Positions 17,803 to 27,200 are shown, counted from the stretch's first letter. The stretch is 64,000 nt of DNA from Pedobacter heparinus DSM 2366 (GCF_000023825.1 NC_013061.1:2356001-2420000), one strand, 5' to 3'. The notes: generated from the letters alone by a model not told the origin. Made by a program: numbers and translations.

Positions 17803-18540
17803 TTAAATTACTTTGGCTTCCGTGTGTAACAGTCCGATTAAACTGGCAGCATCTTCTGCCGGTACCAATTTAACTGTTCCGCGTGGCGGAGGCGTTTCAA
17901 ATTGCTGTATTTTACTCAATTGTGCTATTTCTTTGGCTTCAACCACCTGCAGAGGTTTGGTGCGGGCCGACATGATACCCCTCATATTGGGTATTTTCGG
18001 TTCTGCGGTACCCTCGGCACAGCTGGCAATAAACTTACCACTTATAGAAATGATTTCTTTACCGCCCTCTATTTCACGTTCTATGGTAGCTGTGGTTCCG
18101 TCATAATCCAGTTTTTTTATGATAGAAACAGATGGGATGTCAAGGAACTCGCCTACCATCGCCGCAACCTGCGAGCCATTGTAGTCGATAGACTCCCTGC
18201 CACATAAGATCATGTCAAATTCATTGCTCCTGGCATATTCAGCAATCTGATAAGCTGTAAAATAAGCATCCCTTGGTGCAGCATTGATCCTTACGGCATC
18301 ATCGGCACCGATAGCAAGCGCTTTCCTGATGGTTGGTTCGGTAGCGCTTTCCCCAACATTAATTACAGTTACAGTTCCTTTACCACCTTCGCAAAGTTCA
18401 ATTGCCCTGGATAGGGCGATCTCGTCATAAGGGTTTACAATGAACTGAACTCCGGATGTATTGAATTGTGTATTATCGTTGGTAAAAGTTATTTTTGTCG
18501 TTGTGTCTGGCACGTTACTGATACAAACTAATATTTTCAT
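17803..18540 (-). CDS. etfB: Electron transfer flavoprotein beta subunit
   Basis: AMP-binding partner of EtfA, 245 aa. The typical start MKILVCISNVPDT, the block VNPYDEIALSRAIELCEGG (about 36-54) and the signature region CGRESIDYNGSQVAAMVGEFL (about 114-134) are all visible; long enough to be a full subunit. First gene of a four-gene minus-strand run. Its start codon lies inside a 28-base sequence that is repeated exactly 85 bases upstream, so the leader has been duplicated (see the repeat entry). A possible -7 element at 18688-18695 would give a leader of about 140 bases containing the duplicate. Confidence 0.97.
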   Translation of the reverse strand: MKILVCISNVPDTTTKITFTNDNTQFNTSGVQFIVNPYDEIALSRAIELCEGGKGTVTVINVGESATEPTIRKALAIGADDAVRINAAPRDAYFTAYQIAEYARSNEFDMILCGRESIDYNGSQVAAMVGEFLDIPSVSIIKKLDYDGTTATIEREIEGGKEIISISGKFIASCAEGTAEPKIPNMRGIMSARTKPLQVVEAKEIAQLSKIQQFETPPPRGTVKLVPAEDAASLIGLLHTEAKVI

Positions 18541-18647
18541 AGAGTTATAAATTGATTTTTAATGGTTATGAAGCTATCATGAGCTCAATCGTTTTTAGTT
18601 AATTTGTATCTCATGATGGTTTCATAGAGTTATAAATTGATTTTTAA
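18535..18647. repeat. 28-bp direct repeat covering the etfB start region
   Basis: Identical 28-base copies at 18535-18562 and 18620-18647, 85 bases apart. On the minus strand each copy ends with an ATGAAA. The promoter-proximal copy would open a four-codon ORF (Met-Lys-Pro-Ser-stop, 18625-18611); the other copy holds the real etfB ATG. Inverted ATCATGAG/CTCATGAT octamers lie between them. Confidence 0.85.
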
Positions 18648-18687
18648 GATGGTAATGGTTCGTTATAAACTACACATTGCCTTTTTG

Positions 18688-18695
18688 CAAATCTA
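18688..18695 (-). promoter_or_regulatory. -7 element upstream of etfB
   Basis: Minus strand reads TAGATTTG, matching TAnnTTTG; it sits just before the divergent TPR gene. No convincing -33 box at 19 bases. Confidence 0.4.
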
Positions 18696-18717
18696 ATTAA
18701 AAAAGCAGGGATTTAAA

Positions 18718-19053
18718 ATGCAAAGTACCCGAATAGCAAAGTTATTGGAGTTTTTACAGAGTGATCCGAATGATCCTTTCGTATTGTATGCACTGGCAAC
18801 AGAATATAATACCTCAAATGATACGGAAAAAGCACTTGAATATTATTTGAGGCTAACCACTGATCATCCTGATTATGTGGGTACCTATTACCATTTAGGT
18901 AAACTTTATGAACAGCTGCAGCAAACAGAAAAAGCAATTGAAATTTACCAGAAAGGAATGCTGGCTGCAAGGAATAAACGGGATATGCATGCTTTTTCTG
19001 AACTGCAGGGTGCTTATAATTCTGCCGCAGGTTTAGATTACGAAGATGATTAA
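18718..19053 (+). CDS. Small tetratricopeptide-repeat protein
   Basis: A 111-aa cytoplasmic protein made of about two to three TPR helices pairs: DPNDPFVLYALATEY (about 16-30), TEKALEYYLRLTTDHPDYVGTYYHLGKLYE (about 36-65) and EKAIEIYQKGMLAA (about 71-84). No signal peptide, no catalytic motif. Such short TPR proteins usually mediate protein contacts; the partner is unknown. It is followed by the chromate transporter gene with 11 bases between, so they are probably cotranscribed. Confidence 0.82.
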   Translation: MQSTRIAKLLEFLQSDPNDPFVLYALATEYNTSNDTEKALEYYLRLTTDHPDYVGTYYHLGKLYEQLQQTEKAIEIYQKGMLAARNKRDMHAFSELQGAYNSAAGLDYEDD

Positions 19054-19064
19054 CTGACAGGCAG

Positions 19065-20264
19065 GTGGGCAAAAGAAAATTGTTGTTTATCAGGAACGTA
19101 GTTCTTTTCACCTTTACTGCTTTTGGAGGGGCCCAGGCACACCTGGCACTCCTGCTTAAATATTTTGTTAAAAGCGTTCCTTTTGTTACAGAGGAAGAAT
19201 TGCTGGAACTGAATGCACTGGCCCAGGTATTACCAGGTCCGGCTTCTACACAGACCCTTGTAGGTGTTGCTTATAAAGTTGGTGGCCTAAAGCTTTCCAT
19301 CATTACTTTCCTGATCTGGATCCTTCCTTCGGCAGCCATCATGACTTTTGCGGCCATCAGTTTTGCAAAACTGGACCAGCAGGCAAAGTTTACCGAAATA
19401 CTGGAATTCATACAGCCTATTGCTTTGGGCATTGTAGCTTATGGTGCTTATAACCTGGCAAAAAGAGTGCTGGTTTCACAACTCACGGTTTTTCTGGCCA
19501 TATCTGCGGCAATTGTAACCCTGGTTTTAAGAAATGCCTACGTGTTTCCTATGGCCATCTTACTTGGGGGAATGGTGTCATCGGCCATAGGGACACCTGC
19601 AGAAGAAAGTACCATCAGGCTGAACCTCTTCTCTAATATCAATCCTAAAAAACTGACTTATTTTTTTGGTGTATTGCTGTTCCTGGCACTGCTGGGCGCA
19701 ATCATCAACCGGACATCACCTTTTAGTCTGCCCATCAGGCTTTTCGAGAATTTTTACCGAAATGGCATTGTCATTTTTGGTGGGGGGCAGGTGCTGGTAC
19801 CTTTAATGTTCACAGAGTTTGTACAGATGAAGCAGTACCTGAGCGCTTCAGGCTTTTTGTCGGGATTTGCCTTGCAGCAGGCATTGCCGGGGCCCACTTT
19901 TTCATTTACCAGTTATCTGGGCGCCCTAAGTATGCGGAATTTTGGTTTTGGGCCAACCGGACAGGTTTTAGGGGGATTGGTGGGGGTGCTCGGTATCAAT
20001 TTACCCGGGCTGATCCTGGTGCTGTTTATTGTCCCTTTTTGGGAAGACCTTAAAAAGATAACCCGTATTAAACATTCCTTAACAGGCATCAATGCAGTAA
20101 GTGTGGGCTTTATTATTGCTGCATTTGTACTTTTACTGATGCCCGTGGCCCTGAATGGTCTGGCTATAGCTATTATGGTGGCTACCTTCCTGATTTTGAA
20201 TTACACCAAAATCAGTCCGCCTTTTATTGTACTGGCCGGAATACTGCTGGGTTACTTTTTATAA
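19065..20264 (+). CDS. chrA: Chromate transporter family protein (ChrA, two-domain)
   Basis: Inner-membrane transporter of the CHR family; studied members export chromate and so confer resistance, while many homologues have unknown anion substrates. The protein is 399 aa, the long two-domain form. Each half shows the family signature: FTAFGGAQAHLALL with LPGPASTQT in the first half (about 16-70), and IFGGGQVLVPLM with ALQQALPGPTFSF in the second (about 240-285). The start is GTG at 19065; I see no nearby ATG in frame. The stop lies 4 bases from the convergent dnaB stop. No chrB regulator is nearby, so a physiological chromate role is not certain. Confidence 0.87.
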   Translation: MGKRKLLFIRNVVLFTFTAFGGAQAHLALLLKYFVKSVPFVTEEELLELNALAQVLPGPASTQTLVGVAYKVGGLKLSIITFLIWILPSAAIMTFAAISFAKLDQQAKFTEILEFIQPIALGIVAYGAYNLAKRVLVSQLTVFLAISAAIVTLVLRNAYVFPMAILLGGMVSSAIGTPAEESTIRLNLFSNINPKKLTYFFGVLLFLALLGAIINRTSPFSLPIRLFENFYRNGIVIFGGGQVLVPLMFTEFVQMKQYLSASGFLSGFALQQALPGPTFSFTSYLGALSMRNFGFGPTGQVLGGLVGVLGINLPGLILVLFIVPFWEDLKKITRIKHSLTGINAVSVGFIIAAFVLLLMPVALNGLAIAIMVATFLILNYTKISPPFIVLAGILLGYFL

Positions 20265-20268
20265 GCGG

Positions 20269-21837
20269 TTAAAAAGGGGCATCGTCGTGCATATCGTCCA
20301 TTCGTGATGGTTTAATGATGACATTTCCGGCAGGTCTGTCAAAATCCTGCGATGGAGCCATTCCGGCACTCGGACTGTCCATAGAAAACGAGGTAGGGGC
20401 TGCAAAACTTTCTTCCAGATCTGCAAATTTCACGTACTTGCCGATAAAGCGGAGCGGTACAATACCGGTTTCACCATTACGGTGCTTGGCAATGATGACT
20501 TCACCCACACCGGCCTGAGATCGGCCCTGTTCATCTTCGGTGATGCCGTAATATTCCGGTCGGTAAAGGAAGAGCACCATATCCGCATCCTGCTCAATAG
20601 ATCCGGATTCACGTAAATCGGATAACATTGGCCGTTTTCCGTTTACACCTGGTCTGCTTTCTACCGCACGGCTCAGCTGCGAGAGGGCGAGCACAGGTAC
20701 ATTTAATTCCTTGGCCACCGATTTAAGTGCCCTTGAAATGCTGCCAATTTCCTGCTCACGGTTACCACCACCACTCTGACCTTCACCTTTGCCATGCATC
20801 AGCTGTAAATAGTCGATAATGATGAGCTGTATATCGTACTGGGCCTTTAATCTTCTGCATTTGGCCCTGAATTCAAAGATATTTAAGGCCGGGGTATCAT
20901 CTATCAGCAGTGGCGCTTCGGTAAGCCCGCCGATCTTACTGTGCAGTTGCTGCCATTCCCATTCGGCAAGGTTCCCCTTTCTGATCTTTTCCTGTTCAAT
21001 TTCAGCTTCTCCGGAAATCAGACGGTTAACCAACTGTACGGAAGACATCTCTAAAGAGAATACAACTGCCGGACGTTTAAACTGAACGGCTGCATTTCTG
21101 GCGCAGGTTAATACAAATGCCGTTTTACCCATGGCCGGACGTGCCGCAATGATGACCAGATCGGATGCCTGCCAGCCACCTGTAATGCGGTCCAGATCGG
21201 TAAATCCGGAAGGTACGCCTGTTAAACCATCACTTTTGCTGCGTAGCTCTTCCAGCGTGGCCAGAGATTGTTTTACAATCTCGTCCATCTTTTGTGTGTC
21301 CCGGCGCAGGTTGTTCTGGGCAATGTCAAACAGGTTCTTTTCTGCATGATCCAGGAGGTCAAAAATATCCGTCGTATCTTCATAGGCGTTTTGTATGATC
21401 TCTGAAGAAATCCTGATCAGCTCGCGCTGGATGTATTTCTGGGAAACGATCCTGGCATGAAATTCTATGTTGGCTGCTGAAGCCACCCTGTTGGTCAGGT
21501 TAGTAATGTAATAAGCCCCGCCAATCATTTCCAGTAGTCCCAATGTACGGAGTTCAGCGGTAACAGTAAGGATATCAACCGGTTTTGATTTCTGGAAAAG
21601 CCCCTGTATGGCCTCGAAGATCTTTTTGTGTGCTTCGTGGTAAAACATTTCGGGCTTAAGGATATCAATAACAGTCGATAAAGCATCTTTTTCGAGCATC
21701 AGCGCGCCTAAAATGGCTTCTTCAAGATCAATGGCCTGGGGTGGTATCCTACCCATAGTGCTCATGGTATTGCTTAACCTGGTTTTCCTTGCACTGAAAT
21801 TTGCCTTATCTTGTCCTTGGGGTTGATCGTTACTCAT
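20269..21837 (-). CDS. dnaB: Replicative DNA helicase DnaB
   Basis: Hexameric 5'-3' helicase that opens the replication fork. From the ATG at 21837 (MSNDQPQG) the protein is 522 aa: an N-terminal domain (IPPQAIDLEEAILGALM), linker, and the RecA-like motor with Walker A AARPAMGKTAF (about 233-243), Walker B IIIDYLQLM (about 335-343) and the AVPVLALSQL-type loop. No intein interrupts it. I chose 21837 over the in-frame TTG at 21855 because the latter lies beside a TATTTTTG element (21843-21850) that looks like a -7 box, leaving almost no leader. The C-terminal 50 residues are a low-complexity tail. Confidence 0.96.
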   Translation of the reverse strand: MSNDQPQGQDKANFSARKTRLSNTMSTMGRIPPQAIDLEEAILGALMLEKDALSTVIDILKPEMFYHEAHKKIFEAIQGLFQKSKPVDILTVTAELRTLGLLEMIGGAYYITNLTNRVASAANIEFHARIVSQKYIQRELIRISSEIIQNAYEDTTDIFDLLDHAEKNLFDIAQNNLRRDTQKMDEIVKQSLATLEELRSKSDGLTGVPSGFTDLDRITGGWQASDLVIIAARPAMGKTAFVLTCARNAAVQFKRPAVVFSLEMSSVQLVNRLISGEAEIEQEKIRKGNLAEWEWQQLHSKIGGLTEAPLLIDDTPALNIFEFRAKCRRLKAQYDIQLIIIDYLQLMHGKGEGQSGGGNREQEIGSISRALKSVAKELNVPVLALSQLSRAVESRPGVNGKRPMLSDLRESGSIEQDADMVLFLYRPEYYGITEDEQGRSQAGVGEVIIAKHRNGETGIVPLRFIGKYVKFADLEESFAAPTSFSMDSPSAGMAPSQDFDRPAGNVIIKPSRMDDMHDDAPF

Positions 21838-21842
21838 AGGTA

Positions 21843-21850
21843 CAAAAATA
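21843..21850 (-). promoter_or_regulatory. Possible -7 element directly before dnaB
   Basis: Minus strand reads TATTTTTG, six bases before the dnaB ATG at 21837. If used, the transcript would be nearly leaderless. No -33 box is seen, so it may be chance in an AT-rich spot. Confidence 0.3.
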
Positions 21851-21974
21851 GACAAAAAATAAGTCCCTGCTCCATTTCTTTATGCACATTTCCACCGTAT
21901 ACAATATAACCATACCAATATCGTCCTCCTAAATTTTAGCTTTTTGTTCACAAAACTATGTGGAAAAGAATACC

Positions 21975-21982
21975 TATTTTTG
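21975..21982 (+). promoter_or_regulatory. -7 element for rlmB
   Basis: TATTTTTG matches TAnnTTTG, 18 bases before the ATG at 22001, which fixes the start downstream of the in-frame TTG at 21944. Confidence 0.5.
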
Positions 21983-22000
21983 CCGCTCAATTTAATAAAG

Positions 22001-22765
22001 ATGGAAAATTCCAGGAGACCTGCAAGAGGTAAAGAGAGTAACGAGTTTATATTTGGTATACGTGCTGTAATAGAGGCAATTAAGGCTGGTAAAGAGATAG
22101 AGAGCATTTATATACAACGGGGCTTGACAGGCGGTATCATTATGGAGCTGAAGGCTTTGCTGAAAGAGGTGGATGCGCCTGTACACAATGTTCCGGTAGA
22201 GAAGCTTAACCGGATGACCCTGAAAAATCACCAGGGGGTTATTGCAGTAATTTCGGCCATCACCTTTCAAAAAATTGAAGACATTATTCCTGCAATATAT
22301 GAGAAAGGAGAAACGCCATTGGTGTTGATCCTGGATGGCATTACCGATGTCAGAAATATGGGTGCCATTGCCAGGACAGCTGCCTGTGCCGGTGTGCATG
22401 CTATTGTGGTACCCAGTAAAAATTCGGCACAGATCAATGCTGATGCCATTAAAACGTCGGCTGGGGCTTTGTTTACCATTCCGGTTTGCAGGCACCCGAA
22501 CTTGCATAAAACAGCATTATTTTTACAGGAATGTGGTTTGCAGATTGTAGCCTGTACAGAAAAAACCAACGACCTGATCTATGTGCCGGATTATACCGCA
22601 CCTACGGCCATTGTAATGGGGGCAGAGGATGAAGGGATTTCGAATGAGCTGATGCGTATGGCAAACCACCTGGCCAAGATCCCGATGATCGGAGAGATCA
22701 GTTCACTGAACGTATCTGTTTCAGCAGGGATTATCCTTTATGAAGCCATCAGGCAACGGCAATAG
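22001..22765 (+). CDS. rlmB: 23S rRNA 2'-O-ribose methyltransferase, RlmB/TrmH (SpoU) family
   Basis: SAM-dependent SPOUT methyltransferase, most likely for G2251 of 23S rRNA. From ATG 22001 (MENSRRPARG) it has 254 aa: an N-terminal substrate-binding domain (FIFGIRAVIEAI, about 16-27) and the SpoU knot with motif 1 DGITDVRNMGAIARTA (about 110-125), the Ser/Lys block AVIVPSKNSAQI region and C-terminal motifs VMGAEDEGIS (about 205-214) and IGEISSLNVSVSAGIIL (about 228-244), which form the SAM-binding knot. The length and N-terminal domain fit RlmB rather than the shorter TrmL. Monocistronic, ending at a strong terminator. Confidence 0.92.
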   Translation: MENSRRPARGKESNEFIFGIRAVIEAIKAGKEIESIYIQRGLTGGIIMELKALLKEVDAPVHNVPVEKLNRMTLKNHQGVIAVISAITFQKIEDIIPAIYEKGETPLVLILDGITDVRNMGAIARTAACAGVHAIVVPSKNSAQINADAIKTSAGALFTIPVCRHPNLHKTALFLQECGLQIVACTEKTNDLIYVPDYTAPTAIVMGAEDEGISNELMRMANHLAKIPMIGEISSLNVSVSAGIILYEAIRQRQ

Positions 22766-22781
22766 CGATGTTCAATGGTAT

Positions 22782-22818
22782 AAAAAGACCATACAGGATA
22801 AGCCTGTATGGTCTTTTT
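22782..22818. terminator. Bidirectional terminator between rlmB and manC
   Basis: Stem GACCATACAGG / CCTGTATGGTC (22787-22797 and 22803-22813), five-base loop, flanked by five A and five T; serves both converging genes. Confidence 0.92.
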
Positions 22819-22830
22819 ATATAAGATTGA

Positions 22831-23922
22831 TTAAATGAACTTTGTGCCGAATTTAGCTTTTACATCTGCCACTACCTGTTTGATGGTCTGTTCTTCCGAT
22901 CTTGGACAGATGAGCAGGGTGTTGTTGGATTCCACCACAATGTAATCGTGCAGTCCCTGTAATATGACCAGCTTGTCCTTAGGTACATTAACCATACAGT
23001 TTGAGGAATTGAACATCATGACCTGTTCTGCCGGGATTACTGCATTTCCTACATAATCATGTTCGGCAATGTCGTAAATAGAAGCCCAGGTGCCTAAGTC
23101 AGACCAACCGAAATCGGCGGGCAATACGTACACGTTATCTGCTTTTTCCATAATACCGAAATCTATCGAGATATTGGTGCATTGCTGATAGGCATCACTG
23201 ATGAAATCTTTCTCGTTTTCGGAATTGTATACCGGACCACCTTGTAAAAAGATCTCATGCATTTCAGGCAGGTGCCTGGAAAAGGCTTTATTTATAGACC
23301 TGGCAGACCAGATAAAGATACCTGCGTTCCATAGAAAATCACCACTTTGTATAAAGGATTTAGCCAGTTCAAGATTGGGTTTTTCTGTAAATATCTTGAC
23401 CTTATGAATCTGATTGTCTGTTTTTAAAGTATTTTCAATATACTGTATATAGCCATAGCCGGTATCAGGCCGGCTGGGTTTAATGCCAAGTGTAATCAGG
23501 CAGTCGTTCTCTGAGGCTGCCTTCAAAGACTGCCCAATCGCTTCGATAAAGGCTTCCTGATTGGTGATGGTATGATCTGAAGGGGCCACAACGATGGTTG
23601 CATCCGGATTAAGGCTTGCAATTTTCATAGAACCGTAAGAAATGCAAGGCGCAGTATTTCGCATGATAGGTTCGGCAAGAATCTGGTTTTCATGCAGGCC
23701 CGGCAATTGTTCCTTAATAATATCCGTATAGATCTCGTTGGTCACTACAAAGATGTTTTCGGGAGGGCAGATTTTTAAGAACCTGTCGTAGGTACTCTGA
23801 ATCAATGTTTTTCCTACACCAAAGAAATCTATAAACTGTTTCGGATATTCAGTTCTGCTTACAGGCCAGAAGCGGCTGCCAACTCCACCAGCCATGATCA
23901 ATGCGTAATTGTTCTTATTCAT
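22831..23922 (-). CDS. manC: Mannose-1-phosphate guanylyltransferase
   Basis: Makes GDP-mannose from mannose-1-phosphate and GTP for surface polysaccharide and glycan synthesis. The protein is 363 aa, a nucleotidyltransferase domain followed by a short left-handed beta-helix part; it lacks the phosphomannose-isomerase cupin of the bifunctional enzymes. The nucleotide signature MAGGVGSRFWPVSRTEYPKQF starts at residue 10, VAPSDHTI (about 111-118) gives the metal-binding Asp, and FTEKPN (about 178-183) and the NAGIFIW block (about 198-204) follow. It lies 17 bases after the kdsD stop, so the two probably form an operon for LPS/glycan precursors. Confidence 0.95.
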   Translation of the reverse strand: MNKNNYALIMAGGVGSRFWPVSRTEYPKQFIDFFGVGKTLIQSTYDRFLKICPPENIFVVTNEIYTDIIKEQLPGLHENQILAEPIMRNTAPCISYGSMKIASLNPDATIVVAPSDHTITNQEAFIEAIGQSLKAASENDCLITLGIKPSRPDTGYGYIQYIENTLKTDNQIHKVKIFTEKPNLELAKSFIQSGDFLWNAGIFIWSARSINKAFSRHLPEMHEIFLQGGPVYNSENEKDFISDAYQQCTNISIDFGIMEKADNVYVLPADFGWSDLGTWASIYDIAEHDYVGNAVIPAEQVMMFNSSNCMVNVPKDKLVILQGLHDYIVVESNNTLLICPRSEEQTIKQVVADVKAKFGTKFI

Positions 23923-23939
23923 TATTAAATTGGAAAGGG

Positions 23940-24905
23940 TTAAATTATACCTTCCTGAAGAAGGTCGTGCAAATGTACGATACCAAAATAACTTCCGGCA
24001 TCAGTAACCAATAATTGGGTAATGTTATTTTCTTTGATGATTTCAAGGGCATTCAGGGCCAAAAGATCCTTTTCAATCCTTTTAGGGTTCGGGTTCATTA
24101 AGTCGCTCGCTTTAATATTTGTTAAATCTGAATATTTTTCCAGCATTCTCCGGATGTCGCCATCCGTTATGATGCCCAGAATATCATTCCCATCAACAAC
24201 AACTACTGCACCTAAACGGTTTTGACTAATTTCTATGATGACATCTTTTACAGATGCATCTGCACAGATACTGGGTTTTTGATTTTTTAAAGCCAGGTCG
24301 CCGGTTTTTAAGTACAGTTTTTTACCTAGTGAGCCGCCCGGATGGTACCTGGCAAAATCCTGTTCGTTAAAATCGCGGGCATGGAGTAAGCAGATGGCCA
24401 GTGCATCGCCCATGGCCAGTTGGGCGGTAGTGCTGGTGGTAGGGGCCAGGTTGTGTGGGCAGGCCTCTTTTTCTACATAGGTGTTTAACACCAGGTCTGC
24501 CTGCATGGCGAGTTCTGAATTCAATTGGCCGATCATGCCGATCATGGTATTGCCGGATTGTTTAAGCAATGGTGCAAGTACCTTAATTTCGGGTGTATTT
24601 CCGCTTTTGGAAATGCAGATGACGATGTCATCTTTCTGGATCATACCCAGGTCGCCATGAATGGCATCTGCGGCATGCATAAAAATAGCGGGTGTACCCG
24701 TAGAGTTAAAAGTAGCCACTATTTTTTGGGCAATGATGGCACTTTTTCCTATTCCTGTGACAATTACACGGCCCTTACTTTCGATAATCAGGTTAACAAC
24801 CTTAACAAAATCATCATTTATATTATTAATCAGGCCTAAAATAGCCTGGGCTTCCAGCTGTAAAGTGCTGACACCAGCCTCGATAATAGATTTTTTACTT
24901 TTCAA
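23940..24905 (-). CDS. kdsD: D-arabinose-5-phosphate isomerase (KpsF/GutQ family)
   Basis: Converts ribulose-5-phosphate to arabinose-5-phosphate, the first step to Kdo for lipopolysaccharide. The protein is 321 aa with a SIS domain (residues 30-180) and two CBS domains (about 200-320). SIS motifs VTGIGKSAIIAQKI and FMHAADAIHGDLGMI and the SKSGNTPEI loop match the family. The CBS part ends with ITDGDIRRML and ITQLLVTD. It is divergent to recQ, and kdsA (the Kdo-8-P synthase) follows recQ, so two Kdo enzymes flank this helicase gene. Likely cotranscribed with manC. Confidence 0.94.
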   Translation of the reverse strand: MKSKKSIIEAGVSTLQLEAQAILGLINNINDDFVKVVNLIIESKGRVIVTGIGKSAIIAQKIVATFNSTGTPAIFMHAADAIHGDLGMIQKDDIVICISKSGNTPEIKVLAPLLKQSGNTMIGMIGQLNSELAMQADLVLNTYVEKEACPHNLAPTTSTTAQLAMGDALAICLLHARDFNEQDFARYHPGGSLGKKLYLKTGDLALKNQKPSICADASVKDVIIEISQNRLGAVVVVDGNDILGIITDGDIRRMLEKYSDLTNIKASDLMNPNPKRIEKDLLALNALEIIKENNITQLLVTDAGSYFGIVHLHDLLQEGII

Positions 24906-24942
24906 ACAGAATTAATTAGTATATTGATGCTTTGAATTAGTG

Positions 24943-24950
24943 CAAAATTA
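24943..24950 (-). promoter_or_regulatory. -7 element for kdsD-manC
   Basis: Minus strand reads TAATTTTG (TAnnTTTG), 37 bases before the kdsD ATG at 24905. Confidence 0.45.
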
Positions 24951-24994
24951 TGTTATTTTGAAGTAAAAATAGCACTGAATATTTTATAGACGAA

Positions 24995-27184
24995 ATGGAT
25001 GTGAAAAAGTCGTTGTTTGACAACTTACAAACCTTTTTTGGTTTTGATAATTTTAAAGGTGACCAGGAGTCAATAATTACCAATGTTCTTGAAAAGAAGA
25101 ACACTTTTGTTATTATGCCTACAGGTGGGGGGAAATCCATATGTTACCAGTTACCAGCATTGATCAATGAAGGGACCGCAATTGTGATTTCCCCATTGAT
25201 AGCATTGATGAAAAATCAGGTAGATCAGCTACGGGCTTTTGGTGGGAGTGATAGTATAGCACATTTTTTAAATTCCTCTTTAAACAAGACGGAGATTACA
25301 CAGGTAAAAAGTGATTTATTGAACGGACAGACCAAGCTGCTTTATGTGGCCCCAGAGTCGCTTTCCAAACAGGATAACATTGATTTCCTGAAACTCATCA
25401 AAATATCTTTTGTAGCAGTAGATGAAGCCCACTGTATTTCGGAGTGGGGACATGATTTCAGGCCTGAATACCGAAAGATCAGGCAGGTGATCAGCGGTTT
25501 GGGTGAAGGGATCCCTATTATTGCCTTAACTGCAACAGCAACACCTAAAGTTCAGCAGGACATCATAAAAAACCTGGGCATGAGTGACGCCACTTTATTT
25601 AAGTCGTCCTTTAACAGGCCCAATCTGTTTTATGAGATCAGGCCCAAGCGTGATGTGCTGAAAGAGATTATCCGTTATATTAAGTACAATACCGGAAAAT
25701 CCGGTATTATTTATTGCCTGAGCCGTAAAAAGGTGGAGGAAGTAGCTGAATCTTTAAACCTGAACGGTATAAAGGCCCTGCCTTACCATGCAGGCCTGGA
25801 ACCCAAGGTGAGGGCAGAGACCCAGGATAAATTCCTGATGGAGGATGTAGAAGTGATTGTAGCCACCATTGCATTTGGAATGGGAATAGACAAGCCAGAT
25901 GTGCGTTTTGTGATCCACCATGATATTCCCAAAAGCATGGAAGGATATTATCAGGAAACAGGAAGGGCAGGCAGAGATGGCGGAGAAGGTGTTTGTATAG
26001 CTTTTTATGCGCAGAAGGATGTGGATAAACTGGCTAAGTTTATGAAGGATAAACCCGTTTCGGAAAGGGAAATTGGTACACAGATATTGAAAGAAGTAAT
26101 TGATTATGCTGAATCCGGCGTTTGCCGAAGGAAGCAGATCCTGCATTATTTTGGGGAGAACTTTAACGAAACCGGCTGTAACTGCATGTGCGACAATTGC
26201 AAAAAGCCCAAAAAGCTTTTTGAAGCTGAGGAATCTTTATTGGTGCTCTTAAAACTGATTAAAAAAATCGGGGAAAAGTTTGATGATGCGCACATCATTA
26301 ATGTGCTGATGGGGCTGGAAACGGCGCAGACCATTGCTTATGAGCACAGCAAGCTGCCGGAATTTGGATTGGGTGTGGTGGAAGGAGAAAACCACTGGAA
26401 ATCTCTGGTACGGCAGGCAGTGCTGAATAATTTCCTGTCCAAGGACATAGACAATTACGGGCTGCTGGGACTTACCAATTCGGGACGTGATTTTATTGAA
26501 AACCCCTACAACCTTAAATTCATACTCAATGAGCCGATAGACAGTGCTGCCGACGATGATGAGGATGATGTAAAACATGGTACCGGAACTTTGGATACGC
26601 AGCTGCTGCAGCTGTTGAAAGACCTGCGCAAAAAAATAGCCAAACAAAAAAATGTTCCTCCGTTTGTGGTTTTCCAGGATCCGTCACTGGAAGAGATGTG
26701 TACGCATTATCCCATTGCGATGGATGAACTGAAGCAGATCTCTGGCGTGGGTAACGGTAAGGCCTTAAAATTTGGAGCCCCTTTTCTGGAGCTGATCAAA
26801 AAATATGTGGAAGACAATGACATTGAACGGCCAATAGACCTGATCATTAAAACCCAGGCCAATAAATCGCAGCTCAAAGTTTCAATCATTCAGAATATAG
26901 ACAGGAAAATTGGTCTGGAAGACATTGCCAGGGCAAAAGGGATTACTTATGATGATATTTTAAAGGAAATTGAAGCAATAGTAAATTCCGGTACTAAGCT
27001 GAACCTCAATTATTTTGTAGATGAAATGATAGATGAAGATCGTCAGGATGAGGTATTTGATTATTTTCAATCAGCTGAAAATGACTCCATTGATGAAGCC
27101 CTGAAAGAATTGGGCGAAACAGATTATTCGCGTGAAGAAATCCAGCTGATGCGCATTAAATTCATGTCCGAATTAGGTAATTAA
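24995..27184 (+). CDS. recQ: ATP-dependent DNA helicase RecQ
   Basis: 3'-5' helicase for recombination and stalled-fork repair, 729 aa. Domain order: SF2 motor with motif I MPTGGGKSICY (about 40-50), DEAH box VDEAHCISEWGHDFRPEY (about 140-157), and motif VI YYQETGRAGRDG (about 316-327); RecQ zinc-binding domain with the cysteines CRRKQILHYF ... CNCMCDNCK (about 373-405); winged-helix RQC; HRDC domain (about 540-610, FQDPSLEEMCTHYPI); and a further C-terminal extension of about 110 residues with an LKVSIIQNIDRKI helix block, common in Bacteroidota RecQ. Partner topoisomerase TopB is encoded at 4936. kdsA follows after 16 bases. Confidence 0.96.
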   Translation: MDVKKSLFDNLQTFFGFDNFKGDQESIITNVLEKKNTFVIMPTGGGKSICYQLPALINEGTAIVISPLIALMKNQVDQLRAFGGSDSIAHFLNSSLNKTEITQVKSDLLNGQTKLLYVAPESLSKQDNIDFLKLIKISFVAVDEAHCISEWGHDFRPEYRKIRQVISGLGEGIPIIALTATATPKVQQDIIKNLGMSDATLFKSSFNRPNLFYEIRPKRDVLKEIIRYIKYNTGKSGIIYCLSRKKVEEVAESLNLNGIKALPYHAGLEPKVRAETQDKFLMEDVEVIVATIAFGMGIDKPDVRFVIHHDIPKSMEGYYQETGRAGRDGGEGVCIAFYAQKDVDKLAKFMKDKPVSEREIGTQILKEVIDYAESGVCRRKQILHYFGENFNETGCNCMCDNCKKPKKLFEAEESLLVLLKLIKKIGEKFDDAHIINVLMGLETAQTIAYEHSKLPEFGLGVVEGENHWKSLVRQAVLNNFLSKDIDNYGLLGLTNSGRDFIENPYNLKFILNEPIDSAADDDEDDVKHGTGTLDTQLLQLLKDLRKKIAKQKNVPPFVVFQDPSLEEMCTHYPIAMDELKQISGVGNGKALKFGAPFLELIKKYVEDNDIERPIDLIIKTQANKSQLKVSIIQNIDRKIGLEDIARAKGITYDDILKEIEAIVNSGTKLNLNYFVDEMIDEDRQDEVFDYFQSAENDSIDEALKELGETDYSREEIQLMRIKFMSELGN

Positions 27185-27200
27185 CAGCATAACGACCATA

